Source of the DNA: Neopestalotiopsis rosae
Taxonomy: Eukaryota > Ascomycota > Sordariomycetes > Amphisphaeriales > Sporocadaceae
Direction: 5' to 3'
DNA length: 64,000 bases
Assembly: GCA_023078685.1 (NCBI GenBank)
Contig: JALGAS010000003.1
Span: forward strand, 5,704,001-5,768,000
Shown here: positions 11,082 through 22,343 of the stretch, piece by piece
How positions within the stretch are numbered: the stretch's first letter is position 1
Layout of the letters: every line of letters begins with the position of its first letter
Position numbers and translations under genes: made by a program
The notes under the pieces: model-generated
What the model was told of the DNA's origin: nothing
Databases searched by the model: none
Seen by the model: the letters and a program-made list of their open reading frames with translations, nothing else

Positions 11082-12703
11082 ATGTCGCAGGCCATCAACC
11101 TGAGCTGGACTCCTCCAGCGGCTGCTGATTGGAACTTCGCGCCAACGCCACAGGCCTGCGCAGCTGCCTCCCGATGGACAGGCACTCTCATTGAGGCGAT
11201 CTCGATATCCGAGGCAGAAGGAATTCGTCCTGTCCCTATATCCTTTTCTGTGGAGTATCTGTACACAATACTACCGTCTGAATATCGTGACGACAGTGTC
11301 AATACCAGCCTCGCGGCATGGTACTACGATCAGCACCTTTTGAATACTACCGATGAGCGATACTGGAGGGATTTCTGGGACTATTTTGAGGACTTCCCAC
11401 TTGATAATTGTCAGAACGAACTGTGTCCGAAGATTGGTTGGGAAGAAGATCCTGATCTCGCTGGTGTCGGAGTGCGTACTTGATGGCTGCAGACCTGGCT
11501 TGTTCACTTTGTACTGATGTCACTTCCAGATGCTCATTAGCTACTACATTGTTGCCGGCTTGACGACATTTTACTATCTTCTTCTCTTGTTGCCCGATCG
11601 ACTTCAGGAGGACAGGTCATCAGATTTCGAGCTGACTAAGTTTTCTCTTCTCGCCTCCAGTACCCATGAGAAGGATGAGGTCAACACAAGCAGCCAGGGA
11701 GACAACTTTGGAGTGAGGATCTTGAAGGCTCTCAGGAAGACGCTCAACAATTTTCTTCTCGCAGATCTCATATTCACCGTTGGCATGCTAGGTGCAGCTC
11801 TTTGGCGCTTTTATACCGCTTCTCACCGCCCCGAGATTCCATACAGCACTTTCAACCAGTTGATCTCATTCTTCATGTCCTGCTACTCCGTCCTATCCTG
11901 TTTGGTCCTGCAGGCCGTCGCGAGACCCGAGTCGAGCGATTCGCATGTTCGACATCATTATCGATGGAATCTAGCGCTGCCATGGATTGCCATTGTGCCG
12001 ATGACAGTTGTACTCGCTGGCTATAACTTTCGTGATTATTTAGGTCTTGTGGGATATTCCAGCGAAGAAAGTATTCTCAGAATGGCTAGTCGGGAATCTG
12101 AACTCGGAGAATGGGTTTGGCTGAGCTACTGCGATCCGTGGGAAACTCGGAGATCTGTGGAGATTGTCCTTTACGCAGGTCTTGTTCTGATGGCTATCAA
12201 TGCTCTCTGGTACTTTACAGCTTTTGTACGCCGAGTATGGAGGTTGTGGAAAGTCGAGCGAAAAACACGGAGAGGTGCCAAAGAGGTCGAGAACAACAGA
12301 CGCCTATGGGTTGCAAGGGTCTTCCGCTATACTCGACTGTTCGATGGTTTTGGGTGCGCCGTGATGATGTGGGCATTTCTCATCATGTTTCACATCTACC
12401 GCAACAATTCCCACAACAATGCAAAGGACTCGGATGGCGGCTCAAAGGATTGGAGTTTCGGCCAGATCCTGGCACTGGCAGCCTGGGCACCCACTTTGGT
12501 TGAGTTATTCAACAGGATCTTTCTGCATCCTTTGGTGGATGAATACCACGAAGTCCTTAGTAAGTAACCTCGCTTACGCGACGGACTATATATCGTGGCC
12601 GCAACACTAACAACATCTAGAAAAGAATCGGCGGAGAGGAGCGGAGAAGGGTGGGCCACATCTGCCGGGTGGTCACAGATTCGAATCGAGCCAGACTGTA
12701 TGA
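11082..12703 (+). CDS. Seven-helix fungal membrane protein, function unknown
   Basis: Three exons (11082-11471, 11530-12559, 12621-12703; introns of 58 and 61 bp) encode 500 residues. The second intron has textbook GTAAGT, CTAAC and CTAG signals. The N-terminal ~130 residues are hydrophilic, with conserved-looking Trp/Tyr/Cys positions (WTGTLIEAI, DNCQNELCPKIGWE), and probably lie outside the membrane. At least seven hydrophobic helices follow (LISYYIVAGLTTFYYLLLLL; DLIFTVGMLGAALWRF; SFFMSCYSVLSCLVLQAV; LPWIAIVPMTVVLAGY; IVLYAGLVLMAINALWYF; GCAVMMWAFLIMFHI; ILALAAWAPTLVELFN). The C-terminus is short and basic. The topology resembles uncharacterised fungal integral membrane or receptor-like proteins, but no family motif was recognised. 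Confidence 0.75.
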
Positions 12704-14968
12704 TAAATATTGAATGCTAAGAAAGAAAAAGGGGAAATACAATGAAATATCTGTTTGTGACGCTTTGAGTTCTCGAGAGGGCTCTCGATAGTAATTAATA
12801 ATGGTCACACTACCATCCGGCAGAACATGGCGAGAGCTTGTAGAGAGACATTGATCTGATGTCACTCTTCCAAGTGTATGTAATCATCTCGTTGGAGGAA
12901 ATAGAATAGAAGCCAACTATGCGGCGAGAAAGAAAGAAAGGCGCATTCAAGATTGAGGGACTCACTGCCTTTACTGTTCTCGACTCGATCTTGCCAATAA
13001 AAAACAAGGGTCTTGTACTCGTGAAGCCAAGGATTATTCTCCGAAGCTCATTACAATACCTGAATACAGTCTAGTCAGAGGAGTAACCTGTCTAGTTCGT
13101 ATCAAGCTCACTTAGTGTTCAGCTCATAGCTTGTCGCGGCATGTTTTCCGACAGCCAGTCGTAATCGCGGAAACGACTGGGGCTGAACCAAATTAGGCAA
13201 TTTCTGTACATGTTGGCTGGACTCATGCCCCAGATATCCTTCGAGACTCCAATGATGCAGCATCACATTAGTCACGCATCTGCAGCCTATATGCCAGGAG
13301 CTGCTCAGGATCGTGCAGAGGAATTGGAGCTTCAGCCACCAAGCCGGCGTGGCTCATGTGGGCGGTCGCCGGGTTCCATTAGCTGTTATAGCTCCTGTGG
13401 TTATGTGCCCCCGAGGCCGCGTTGTCGTTGAGGGGCTGGCTACAACTACCAACAAAGGCATCAACCGCGAAATGTATGGTACGATGGCTGTAGCAGTGGG
13501 AATTGCCGGCAGATTGGTCAGGATCCGACGCGTGCAGTCGGGCAAGTCGGGCTGAAGAGGTGGCAAAATGCCCATCAAGCTAATATGAAATAACCCCAGC
13601 AGCTTCATACTTACATGTGTCATGTCTGGGGGGGTCCAGATTTCGCCACGCAAACCAACCTGCATGCAACTTACATAGTACCCTAGGTAGCAGCTTATTC
13701 GTGCAAACCAGCTAGTGTAGATCGTTCTAGATTTATATGAACATTTTGAATTGGTAGTCTCTGCAGGGCCTCATGGATGGTCAATCGGAATAAAAAAATA
13801 AACATGTGCTGTTCAGAAGCGTGCCGGTCGGTCGGTCGGTCGCATCCGTTCAACTAATTGCCCATAAAATTCGGGGTTTTTAAAGGCTAACAGCAACTTC
13901 TTCAGTGGGCACAAATACCAGCTGTTCCGGGGCGGGCAGTCTGATTTGAATGATTTTGGCCACCAGCACTTTACAAAGATATGCAAGTTGCTCAGATTTA
14001 TTTCGATGAATACGATCAATATGATTTTCAGAGGTAGGCAAGGTGGTGCAAGTGCCTCGGTCTCAATCTGGGCAAGGTGGCGGGAAGCCCCATTGGCTCG
14101 AGGGCACCTCCAATTTCTGGCATTGCGGGCGCTACAGGGCGTCCTAGAGCCTAGAACGCTCTGTGCCGGGGTCTGGCGAGAGCTAGGCCCGCTGAGAACA
14201 CGGGCTAGAGCATCAAGCCCAACGGTTTGGAAGGGTCCTCGGGAGTCGGTACACTACAGAAGCACTTTAGAGACTTGGTGTGTACATGAAAATAAACGGA
14301 CAGCAGCATGTCTTGCAATGTACACTCTCGGGTTCCTCACCCCACCACCCCGATCAACCCATCCCAGAGCAAATCCTTGGGGTCATCACGGTTGATACTC
14401 TGAACACCAATCTTCGACGCACAAATTCAATGCCTTCCCATATGTGGCGTGGATTGCTGACCCCTCTTCGCCTAGTCAGGCTTCCAGATGGCAGCCCGTT
14501 GTCCGCGTTCAAGCTTTTTGACTACCAACTCTAACGACCACGCAGCAGCATGTGCCACCCCCTCGGTTAGGAGGGTACAAGTGTGCTTTCACCACTGAAG
14601 TTTTTGCGGGAGGCCCCCATTCTAAAGTCTTATCGCTCGCTCCTTTGACAGCATTGATTGCATGAGAAGACGCGCCCACTTCTCGGTCTGCAGTCGGATG
14701 GGCAATTTGTGCTTTCCCATGGTCTTTGGATATTTGCCTTCCTGTTGATCAACCTTGATTCAGTCCCATCGAGAAGACAGATCACAGGATTCTGCCTTCA
14801 AACGACAGAACAACGATCGGCCCCATCGGTCGATCAATCAATCACCTGTCGTAGTACCCAGCGACACCACGTTATCTCGGCAGGAAAATATGCACAGGCG
14901 GATTTGATCCCCGCATCCCCTGTACTCCACCTCACTCGTCAATTGCGCATTTTGGCACAAACAGAACG
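12704..14968. other. Intergenic region, mostly without recognisable content
   Basis: This 2.3-kb gap contains a fourfold GGTC microrepeat (13826-13841), the Cys-rich open frame described separately, and the promoter of the histidine kinase. Nothing else stands out on either strand. Confidence 0.4.
13210..13593 (+). pseudogene. Possible small Cys-rich reading frame interrupted by one TGA
   Basis: From ATG at 13210 the frame runs 128 codons to TAA at 13591-13593 with a single in-frame TGA at 13429-13431. The first part is Ser/Cys/Pro-rich (GSCGRSPGSISCYSSCGYV); after the stop it continues GYNYQQRHQPRNVWYDGCSSGN. A CGA-to-TGA transition would explain the break. No signal peptide or known family is evident, so it may be a chance frame. 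Confidence 0.2.
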
Positions 14969-17900
14969 ATGAGTTTGAAGACAGAGACAATTCGCAAGAG
15001 GGAAGCATCTAGGATCGCTCCTGAGCTGTAAGTGAGCCGTATTTCTTGTCATTACATTATCCCATTCAAATTGGTGTCAACCCCTCTCGGCTCTGACCCT
15101 TAAACACGTTTGTTCCATGTTTTCGACTTCCAAAGTATCTCATCAAACAACTCAGATTCAACCATGCTCAAACTTTTCGGAAATCATCTTTGTGTTGTGG
15201 CGATTCGAGGGATCAACATGCCTTGCCCACGCTGCTTTCAGACCCAGCATTGGATGCTTTTGCCCAGCTCGGTGCCTTCAGGCTAGACGTGACACGCTGT
15301 CTCATTTCAATATTCGACCGAAATCACCAGTATATTGTCGCCGAAGCCACAAAAAATTCTGTGGTTGCTCCATTCCATCAACAGCACGAGGAGGTCTGGT
15401 TGGGCGGGACAGCAATAGCCCGAAGTCACGGCATATGTGAACACGTACTCATCGCCACGGATGACATTCATGAGCCTCCCAATGCCGAGCTTCCAGTCTC
15501 CGTTGTGCCGGATCTTGCCGAAGACTCCAGATTCTATGACCGCCCCTACATCCATGGACCGCCGTGCAATCGATTTTATGCCGGCGTGCCCCTGAGGGCC
15601 GGAAATGTCAACATTGGCGTACTATGTGTCTTTGACGAAAACCCTCGGGCTGGGCTCGAACCAGTCCAAATCGAGTGTCTTCGTGGTCTTTCCCAGATCA
15701 TCATGGGCTATTTGGAATTCAAGGAATCAGCAACTGGATTCAGAAAAAGCGAACGTAGTAAGTTACTCCACTTACCCTATTGACTGGCCTCACGATATCT
15801 CATCCACATTGGTCAGTCCATGAAACTAACACGATGTTTTAGTGGTCCGAGGGCTGGGGAGCTTCTTAAATGGCAATGCAACAACATCAGAACTACAAAC
15901 TGGTACAGTTCCTAGAGTTCACCGTACTATCGACAGTCAAGGCGATCCCGCCCTTCAAGAGACGCCCATGTCACAGCAAACCAAGGATAGCACGTCAGAA
16001 AACAATACCGAACAGTCACAGCAACAAAGACCTTTGCCCATTCCCCTGCAAACGTCAACTGGGTCAAGCAGCGGGTCCGGTGATACCAAGACTGTTTTAC
16101 CTGCAGGTGAACACACAAACTCGGCCACTTGCACTCTGAGCTCCGCCCGAACGATCAGTACCGTGGCACCACCAGAAAATCCACAGGTCAAAGAAATGAG
16201 GAGACTCTTCAGCAGAGCCGCTAAAATCATCAGAGAATCAATTGAGGTGGAAGGTGTTCTATTTCTCGATGCGAGCGTCCGCTCATACGGCGGCCTTATT
16301 GAAGCAGATGAGCACCCGAGCTCCATCTCACTCCCAGGTTTTGCAGTGACAGCAGGTGATTCGACACAGGAAGAGGAAGCCGGGCTGAGGCACTGCAATA
16401 CTTTGGGCTATTGCACTAGTGTATCCTCAAGTATTGACAAGGCACCGATAATCTCGCCCGATATTCGAGTCCCCGAAAAGCTACTCCGTGAGCTCTTGAA
16501 ACGCTACCCACAGGGAAGAGTCTTCAACTTTGACGAGGATGGCTCAAACTTGGACCTATCTGACGAAGAGTCTGATGCACCAGATCACCTGAACATTGAA
16601 GATGGCCCGCCGCCAGGCCGAAAGCCCTCAGCGGAGGACATCCAGAGAAATGAGGCTGAACTAATATCATCAATATTTCCAGGTGCCACCAGCGTGTCCC
16701 TGATTCCTCTCTGGGACACACGCCGAGAAAGATGGTTTGCTGGTTCATTTGTTTGGACAAAGATGGCTGCCCGTAGCCTCAAGGGTCACGGAGAGACGAG
16801 TTACCTCCGTGCATTTGCTTCAACGATCATGGCCGAGGTGGATCGCATTCATTCGACGGGTGTTGAACAGAGCAAAAATGACCTTCTTGGCTCCTTGAGC
16901 CATGAGCTACGATCCCCACTGCACGGAATAGTGGCTGCTGTCGAACTACTCCAAGATACAGAGCTCGACGCATTTCAGGGCGACTTGCTCCAGACTATGG
17001 ATGCCTGCGGGCGGACACTTCTCGACGTCATTGATCACCTTTTGGACCATTCCAAAATCAGCAAGGCCGCCAAACGAGCAAAGGAGCATGATAGAACAAC
17101 AACAAACGAAGACCAGAGAGGGCTGAACAGATATCGTTCATTCCAGTCTCAAATCGGCGCACTCTCCCACACAGTCGACTTGGATGCTTTAGTAGAGGAG
17201 ACTGTTGAAAGCATGTTCACTTCTCATTGCTCTCAGAACTCTGCTACATTATCGCTCGAGCGCGATGTCGTCAATCTTGACCTGACACAAAAGTCTAGCT
17301 TCACGTGGCATACAGAGACTTCCGTCATTGATCACATGGATGTTGTTCGTATTACGGCACCTCACTCCAGTGTTTCTGTATATCTGGATATTGACGCCGA
17401 TACATCTTGGTACTGTCAGGTTGAGGCAGGTGCCATTCGTCGTATTATTATGAATCTGCTCGGAAACTCATTCAAATTTACGAAGAGCGGGTTTATCATG
17501 GTGAGTATGAAGCAAGAGCAGTACAGAACGAAACATGGGAAATACCAAGCCCGGCTCATACTCAATGTCTGGGATTCAGGAAAAGGCATGAAGCACGACT
17601 TTCTCCAACACCGTGCCTTTGAACCATTTTCACAAGAGGACCCTCTGAGCCAGGGCACAGGACTCGGACTCAGTTTCGTTTCAGAAGTCCTCCAAGGTTT
17701 AGGCGGTACTATTCGACTTGAGAGTGAATTGGGACGTGGGACGCTTGCGACTGTTGCCATACCACTCAAGTCCTCTTGTGTATTGGCAAAACGAGACTCG
17801 CAGTTCGCAGAGCACGTCGCGGCTCTCAAAGGACTTCGAGTCTCCCTAAGCGGGTTGAAGAATGAAGCTGAAGCCTCTTGCATATCAGGCCGAAAACCCC

Positions 17901-18977
17901 CAATCGAGAACGACCTCTTGGAGGCGGTTTGCCAGAAATGGCTCCATCTTGAGACTGTCGTGCATGGATCGAAGGACACTCGTCCAGACATCATTGTATG
18001 CACCAACGTTGCTATGCACCACAAATCTATAACCGAAGGCTTCATGCCGCCACCCGTCGTGGTAATTTGCCCGAGCGCGGTAGAGGCGCATAGGCTGTCC
18101 TTGGAGTTTCGCCAAACAAGAAAGGGAGAGGCTTTCGAATTCATCTCCCAACCGTATGTTCATGCACCAATTCTGCCAAGTATCAACCACTGCTGACGTT
18201 GTTTATAGTGTTGGGCCTCGAAAGTTAGCCAACGCAATGATATTAGCTCTTGGCCGATACAATAATGCCAAAACTTCAGATCTGTTGTACTCGGAAATAC
18301 CTTATCATCAAACAAGATTCGACATTCCTATGATCACGCCTGAATACACCCCTGGCGTTGAGGGGCCATTCCCACCTAGCTGGATTCCGGACCTTCTTCC
18401 GCCAATTTCTGAACCGACCGAACTACTGGCGGTTCCGATACCAGAAGTTGGGCCTACCTTGACATTGCCCTTACGACAAAATCTCACCGAGCCGGTAATC
18501 GTAGACGATGGTGTGGCTGTCCTTGATCCTGTTTCAAGTTCCATTCTTCTCGTGGATGATAACAATATCAATTTACAGGTAGGGCAAGAGCTCTCAATAT
18601 TCAATCCTGTCACTTACACATTCCAGATTCTTGTCTCGTTCATGAAGAAGCTTAAATATAATTACAAGACGGCAACAAATGGCTTGGAAGCATTTGAAAT
18701 ATTTTCGGCGAATCCTGAATCCTTCAGCCACATTCTCATGGATATATCCATGCCTGTCATGGATGGTCTCGAGTCTACACGCAACATTCGTGCACTCGAA
18801 GCGACACGGCAGCTCGCATCAACTAAAATCATCGCCCTGACTGGCCTAGTGTCTGCAGATGCGCAAGAAGAAGCTTTTGCCAGCGGCGTCGACATGTACA
18901 TGACGAAACCCGTGCGATTCAAACACCTGTCGAGCGTGTTGTCTAGTGATACGTTGCAGATAAAGGGAACATCATGA
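14969..18977 (+). CDS. Hybrid sensor histidine kinase (GAF - HisKA - HATPase_c - REC)
   Basis: Five exons (14969-15027, 15156-15757, 15843-18153, 18209-18578, 18627-18977) give 1230 residues. The N-terminal region matches fungal GAF-type kinases (DAFAQLGAFRL, CLISIFDRNHQYIVAEAT, RFYAGVPLRAGNVNIGVLCVF). The phospho-accepting His574 lies in SHELRSPLHGI. The ATP domain has an N-box (NLLGNSFKFT), G1 (VWDSGKGM) and G2 (GTGLGLSFV). The receiver domain has the acidic pocket (SILLVDDNNINLQ), phospho-acceptor Asp1153 in LMDISMPVMDG, and the conserved Lys in MTKPV. It should autophosphorylate and relay phosphate through an HPt protein to response regulators. There are no transmembrane helices, so it is cytosolic. 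The 48-nt fourth intron is in frame without stops, so its retention would insert 16 residues next to the acidic pocket. The first intron (15028-15155) is the least certain junction. Confidence 0.9.
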
Positions 18978-19405
18978 CAATCTGTCCCATCTGGGCCAGT
19001 TGAAGATGGAAAGAGGAATACGAGAACCGAAAGAGCTTGAAAATAAGTCGGAGTTAGACATATCAAGCTGCGAAAGAGATGTGCGCAACCGCCATCTAAT
19101 ATACCCGAGCTGGTGATTTGCGGTTGCTGATCCATTATACTTGTTTAGCCGGTGAATGAGATCATATCATGGCTCAAGTGTGGGAAGTGCAAAAGTTTGC
19201 GTCGGTAACTGTCATTGGAACGATACTGGAAGAAATATTTCAGCCGGAGTATAGGAGCCCGAAATCATTCACAGGCAAATTTAAAAAAAAGAATCTACTG
19301 AGGACATCGTCTTACAACTACAAAATCGTTTCAAAGTTGATATTTCGAGTTTCCATCTACAAGTGCATATGTTCCAGTATCCATAATGAGTTGTTTCTAC
19401 ATGAT
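18978..19405. other. Convergent 3' intergenic region
   Basis: These 428 bp lie between the histidine kinase stop and the 3' end of the broken hydrolase. It contains an A-run near 19284 and no recognisable element. Confidence 0.4.
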
Positions 19406-20386
19406 TCATGTCAAAAGACATTTGCATTGAGACGATATAAATCGGGACACATCAAGCTGAGCTATCAGTCTTTGGAACCAATCTTGTCTCTGCTTGAATG
19501 CCGCGATCGAAAGTGCTGCGTCAGGGCAAATCATGTCCGATGCATGAAAAGAACCAGGCGAGACATGCAATCCACACTGTACTCCATCACGCCACAGGTG
19601 TTGTGCATAGGAAACAGTCTCGTCTCGAAATGTCTCCACTGACCCGACTTCGATGAATGTGGGAGCAAGCTTGATCAGATCCTGGGCTCTTGCCAGTGCA
19701 GAATAGGGACTGAACATTTTCGGTGCCTCTTCCCTCCTCGAGCAAGGCCGTCCAGGCGGCATTGTTTTGTCTTCGATCCCAAATACCCACCCCTTCGAAC
19801 TAGCGGGAAGAGACGGTCTCATCTTGGCTATCAAGCATCGGCTGCAGCAGCATCTGCCCGGCAATGGCGGGCAGACCGCGATCACGGGACAGAAGCGCCA
19901 CTCCGGCCGCCAAGCCTCCGCCGGCGGATGTCCCTTGAACGATAAACTTGACCGGGTCGATATTGAGCTCGCCTGCATGGGCAGCCTTCCAGACCAATCC
20001 CGCATAACAATACTCCAGCAGCGCTGGGCCAGGGTGCGTGGGTGCTAGACGATAATCGACACTGACAACGACAACGTCTCGTTCCTCCATTTGGCCCAGC
20101 GCCCAACCAACTGTGATGAATCTGTTGCCCGAGATCATGCCACCTCCGTGGAGGTGGTATAGGCCGATGTATTTTCCAGTACTCCGAGAAGTCTTTTGTC
20201 GAAAAACAGAACTGGCGATTTGTTTGTTGTCGGGACCGGTAATCATGTGCTCTCCATGGAGCACATGCGGCGTTAAAACATCTTCTACTGTGTTTGGAAT
20301 CCGTGAACGGATCTCTCCAGAGCTTAGCAGTTTCGCCAATTGTTCACCGAGATACGGGTCTAAAGAGAGACTTTTTTCGTCGCCAT
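19406..20386 (-). pseudogene. Alpha/beta hydrolase (HSL / carboxylesterase-like), disrupted
   Basis: The sequence encodes an acetyl-hydrolase/lipase of the hormone-sensitive-lipase family, but in pieces. Visible landmarks are the oxyanion-hole motif YHLHGGGMISG, DYRLAPTHPGP, the nucleophile elbow GTSAGGGLA and a late FHASDM that supplies the His. Three lesions break it. The likely start ATG (20386-20384) is one base out of frame at a six-base A-run (20372-20377 on the plus strand). A TAG (19800-19802) sits where the family normally has a Gln, just before GVGIWDRRQN. There is also an extra base near 19712-19716, after GRGTEN. No splice sites can skip the stop without removing conserved sequence. 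A decaying gene is the simplest reading; homopolymer sequencing errors could explain the frameshifts but not the TAG. Confidence 0.75.
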
Positions 20387-21170
20387 GGTTGTAGAATGAC
20401 GAGATTCAGATGGAACAATCGTCATGCATTACTCCCATGGAGGAAGCATCTGAATATAATAGGCTCGAACATCATGTTGAGACTGAAGACTCGCATGTGC
20501 GAATACTCTTTTTTTCGTATAATGAGAGCGAGACCCGCCTCAAGCGAAAGCGAAGCCCAGACCCGCTGAATAGGCGAGAAGCTAGTGGCCTAAAAGACAA
20601 GCAATCTGCAATGCACAGCGCTAAGAATGCTTGCATACGCAGACCACAGCGGCAGAGATGGACACTCGAACTCTTTTCAATTACCAAATTATGACTTGTA
20701 TGGGTCGATGCAAGGGAAGGGATTGGCCCACTGCAGTTCTACCAAAATTCACATAATAATCAAAGTCGATCCATGTTTTTTCTGGCCAACCCAAGGTCAT
20801 TGGTCATATATTTGTCCCCCAAAATCACACAGCAGCTTACAGCAGACGCTAACAGCTCCTCCGCCCCAAGCTTCAAAACCGCCAGTGCCACTCAAGATCC
20901 TCCCGGAAATTATTCCGAAACGACGCTCGGAATTACAGCAATATTGTGAGACGAGACACTGCCAATGAAGATATTTATCGAAATCAAGACCGAGCCAAGA
21001 CGGGGACCGGCGTGGAGTGGGGACTTGAGGCTCCTCAGGAGTGCTAGGACCGAGATGCCAGAGATTAAGCTTCTATGATTAAGTGTTACATAACACCCTC
21101 AAGACTTGAGATGGAAATGCACAAGACAATGTAGTGGCTACTGCAACTTCTTGAATTGAAGCTCAGCAGA
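20387..21170. other. Intergenic region between broken hydrolase and SDR
   Basis: About 780 bp separate the two divergently oriented disrupted genes. No coding sequence or repeat is recognised. CT-rich and AT-rich stretches are consistent with promoters. Confidence 0.35.
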
Positions 21171-21976
21171 ATGAACCCAACTCAGGTCGTTGCAGTCATT
21201 GGCGCTGGAGGCATAGGTCTCGCAGTCGCACGCCGACTCGCGCCCGGCCGGACCCTGTTCCTCGCCGACAACTCTGAGAAGACCCTCACTACCGCCAAGG
21301 AGACGCTGCAAAAGAGGACTACAGCGTCGAAACTCGGACACTCAACGTCTCGGATCCGCAAGCGATCATCGTCTTCGCCGAGGAGACCGCCGTCCGCTGC
21401 CACCTCGCAGCGGTCGTGTCCACGGCTGGGCTGTCGCCGTCGAGCTCCTCCGAACTCATCTTCAACGTGAACCTCGTCGGCACCGCCGCCGTGATCGAGG
21501 CCTTTTTGCGCGTCGCGCAGAGCGGGACGAGCCTGGTCTGCATCTTCAGCATGGCCGGCCACATGGGCCCGGCCCCGTCGCAGGCGCTGCACGACCACCT
21601 CGCGACGGCGCCCGCGCACCAGCTGCTGCAGCACGGCGAGCTCGCCCTCGACGCGGTCCCGCACATGGCATACACGACGACCAAGAATGCAAACCTGATC
21701 AGGGTCCAGGCCGCGGCGCGCGCGTACGGCCGCAAGGGGGCCCGCATCAAAAGCGTCAGCCCGGGCGTCATCTCCACCGACGCCGGGCGGGAGCAGATTG
21801 CCGCCGGCGCGGCAAAGTTTGTTGCCGCCTCTCCTACTGGCCGCGTCGGCACGCCGCAGGACATCGTCAATGCCGTGGCGTTTTTGGTCAGCGCGGATGC
21901 GGCCTTTATCACTGGCACGGATATCTTGGTGGACGGCGGCGTCGTTGCTGCGTACAAATTCCCTGAGACTGCTTGA
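21171..21976 (+). pseudogene. Short-chain dehydrogenase/reductase with a frameshift
   Basis: The Rossmann nucleotide motif appears at the start (VVAVIGAGGIGLAVARRLA). After ETLQ the frame changes in an AAAA run (about 21310-21316) and continues as YSVETRTLNVSD. It then reaches the catalytic serine region (CIFSMAGHMG), the YxxxK pair (YTTTK) and the SDR C-terminal motifs (SPGVISTDAG, GTDILVDGGV). One missing base separates the two halves. The combined length, about 268 residues, equals a complete classical SDR, so this is either a recent pseudogene or a sequencing/assembly indel. The ATG at 21171 is the first in-frame methionine. Third codon positions are extremely GC-rich from about 21400, unlike neighbouring AT-richer DNA. 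No GT..AG pair can repair the frame. Confidence 0.7.
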
Positions 21977-22343
21977 GGACGCTGTCACATGAAGCAGCGG
22001 TATTCACTGGGGACAATGATACATGGCGAGAGAGCTTTAAAATACGTGTACGGAGACACGGAGCAGAGCCCGTGCAAGACGGATGTCGCAGCTTAAACGG
22101 GGCATTTCAAAGGATCATCAATTGTTTAGAACCGAGCACGAGCTCATTTGAGCCGTATTCCCCGTTGGTATAGCATTGTTTTCATTGAGTCTGGACCGAG
22201 TGATCCAGAATGTGCATAAGCGGTTCAGGAGTCGGATTTTCAATGCATCGCCATTTGAGATGTAATCTATGTTGCATGGCTACATTTACAATTTCTTCGT
22301 GTTTTGAACTCTTTGACATGCCAAGACGACCATACTGACACGA

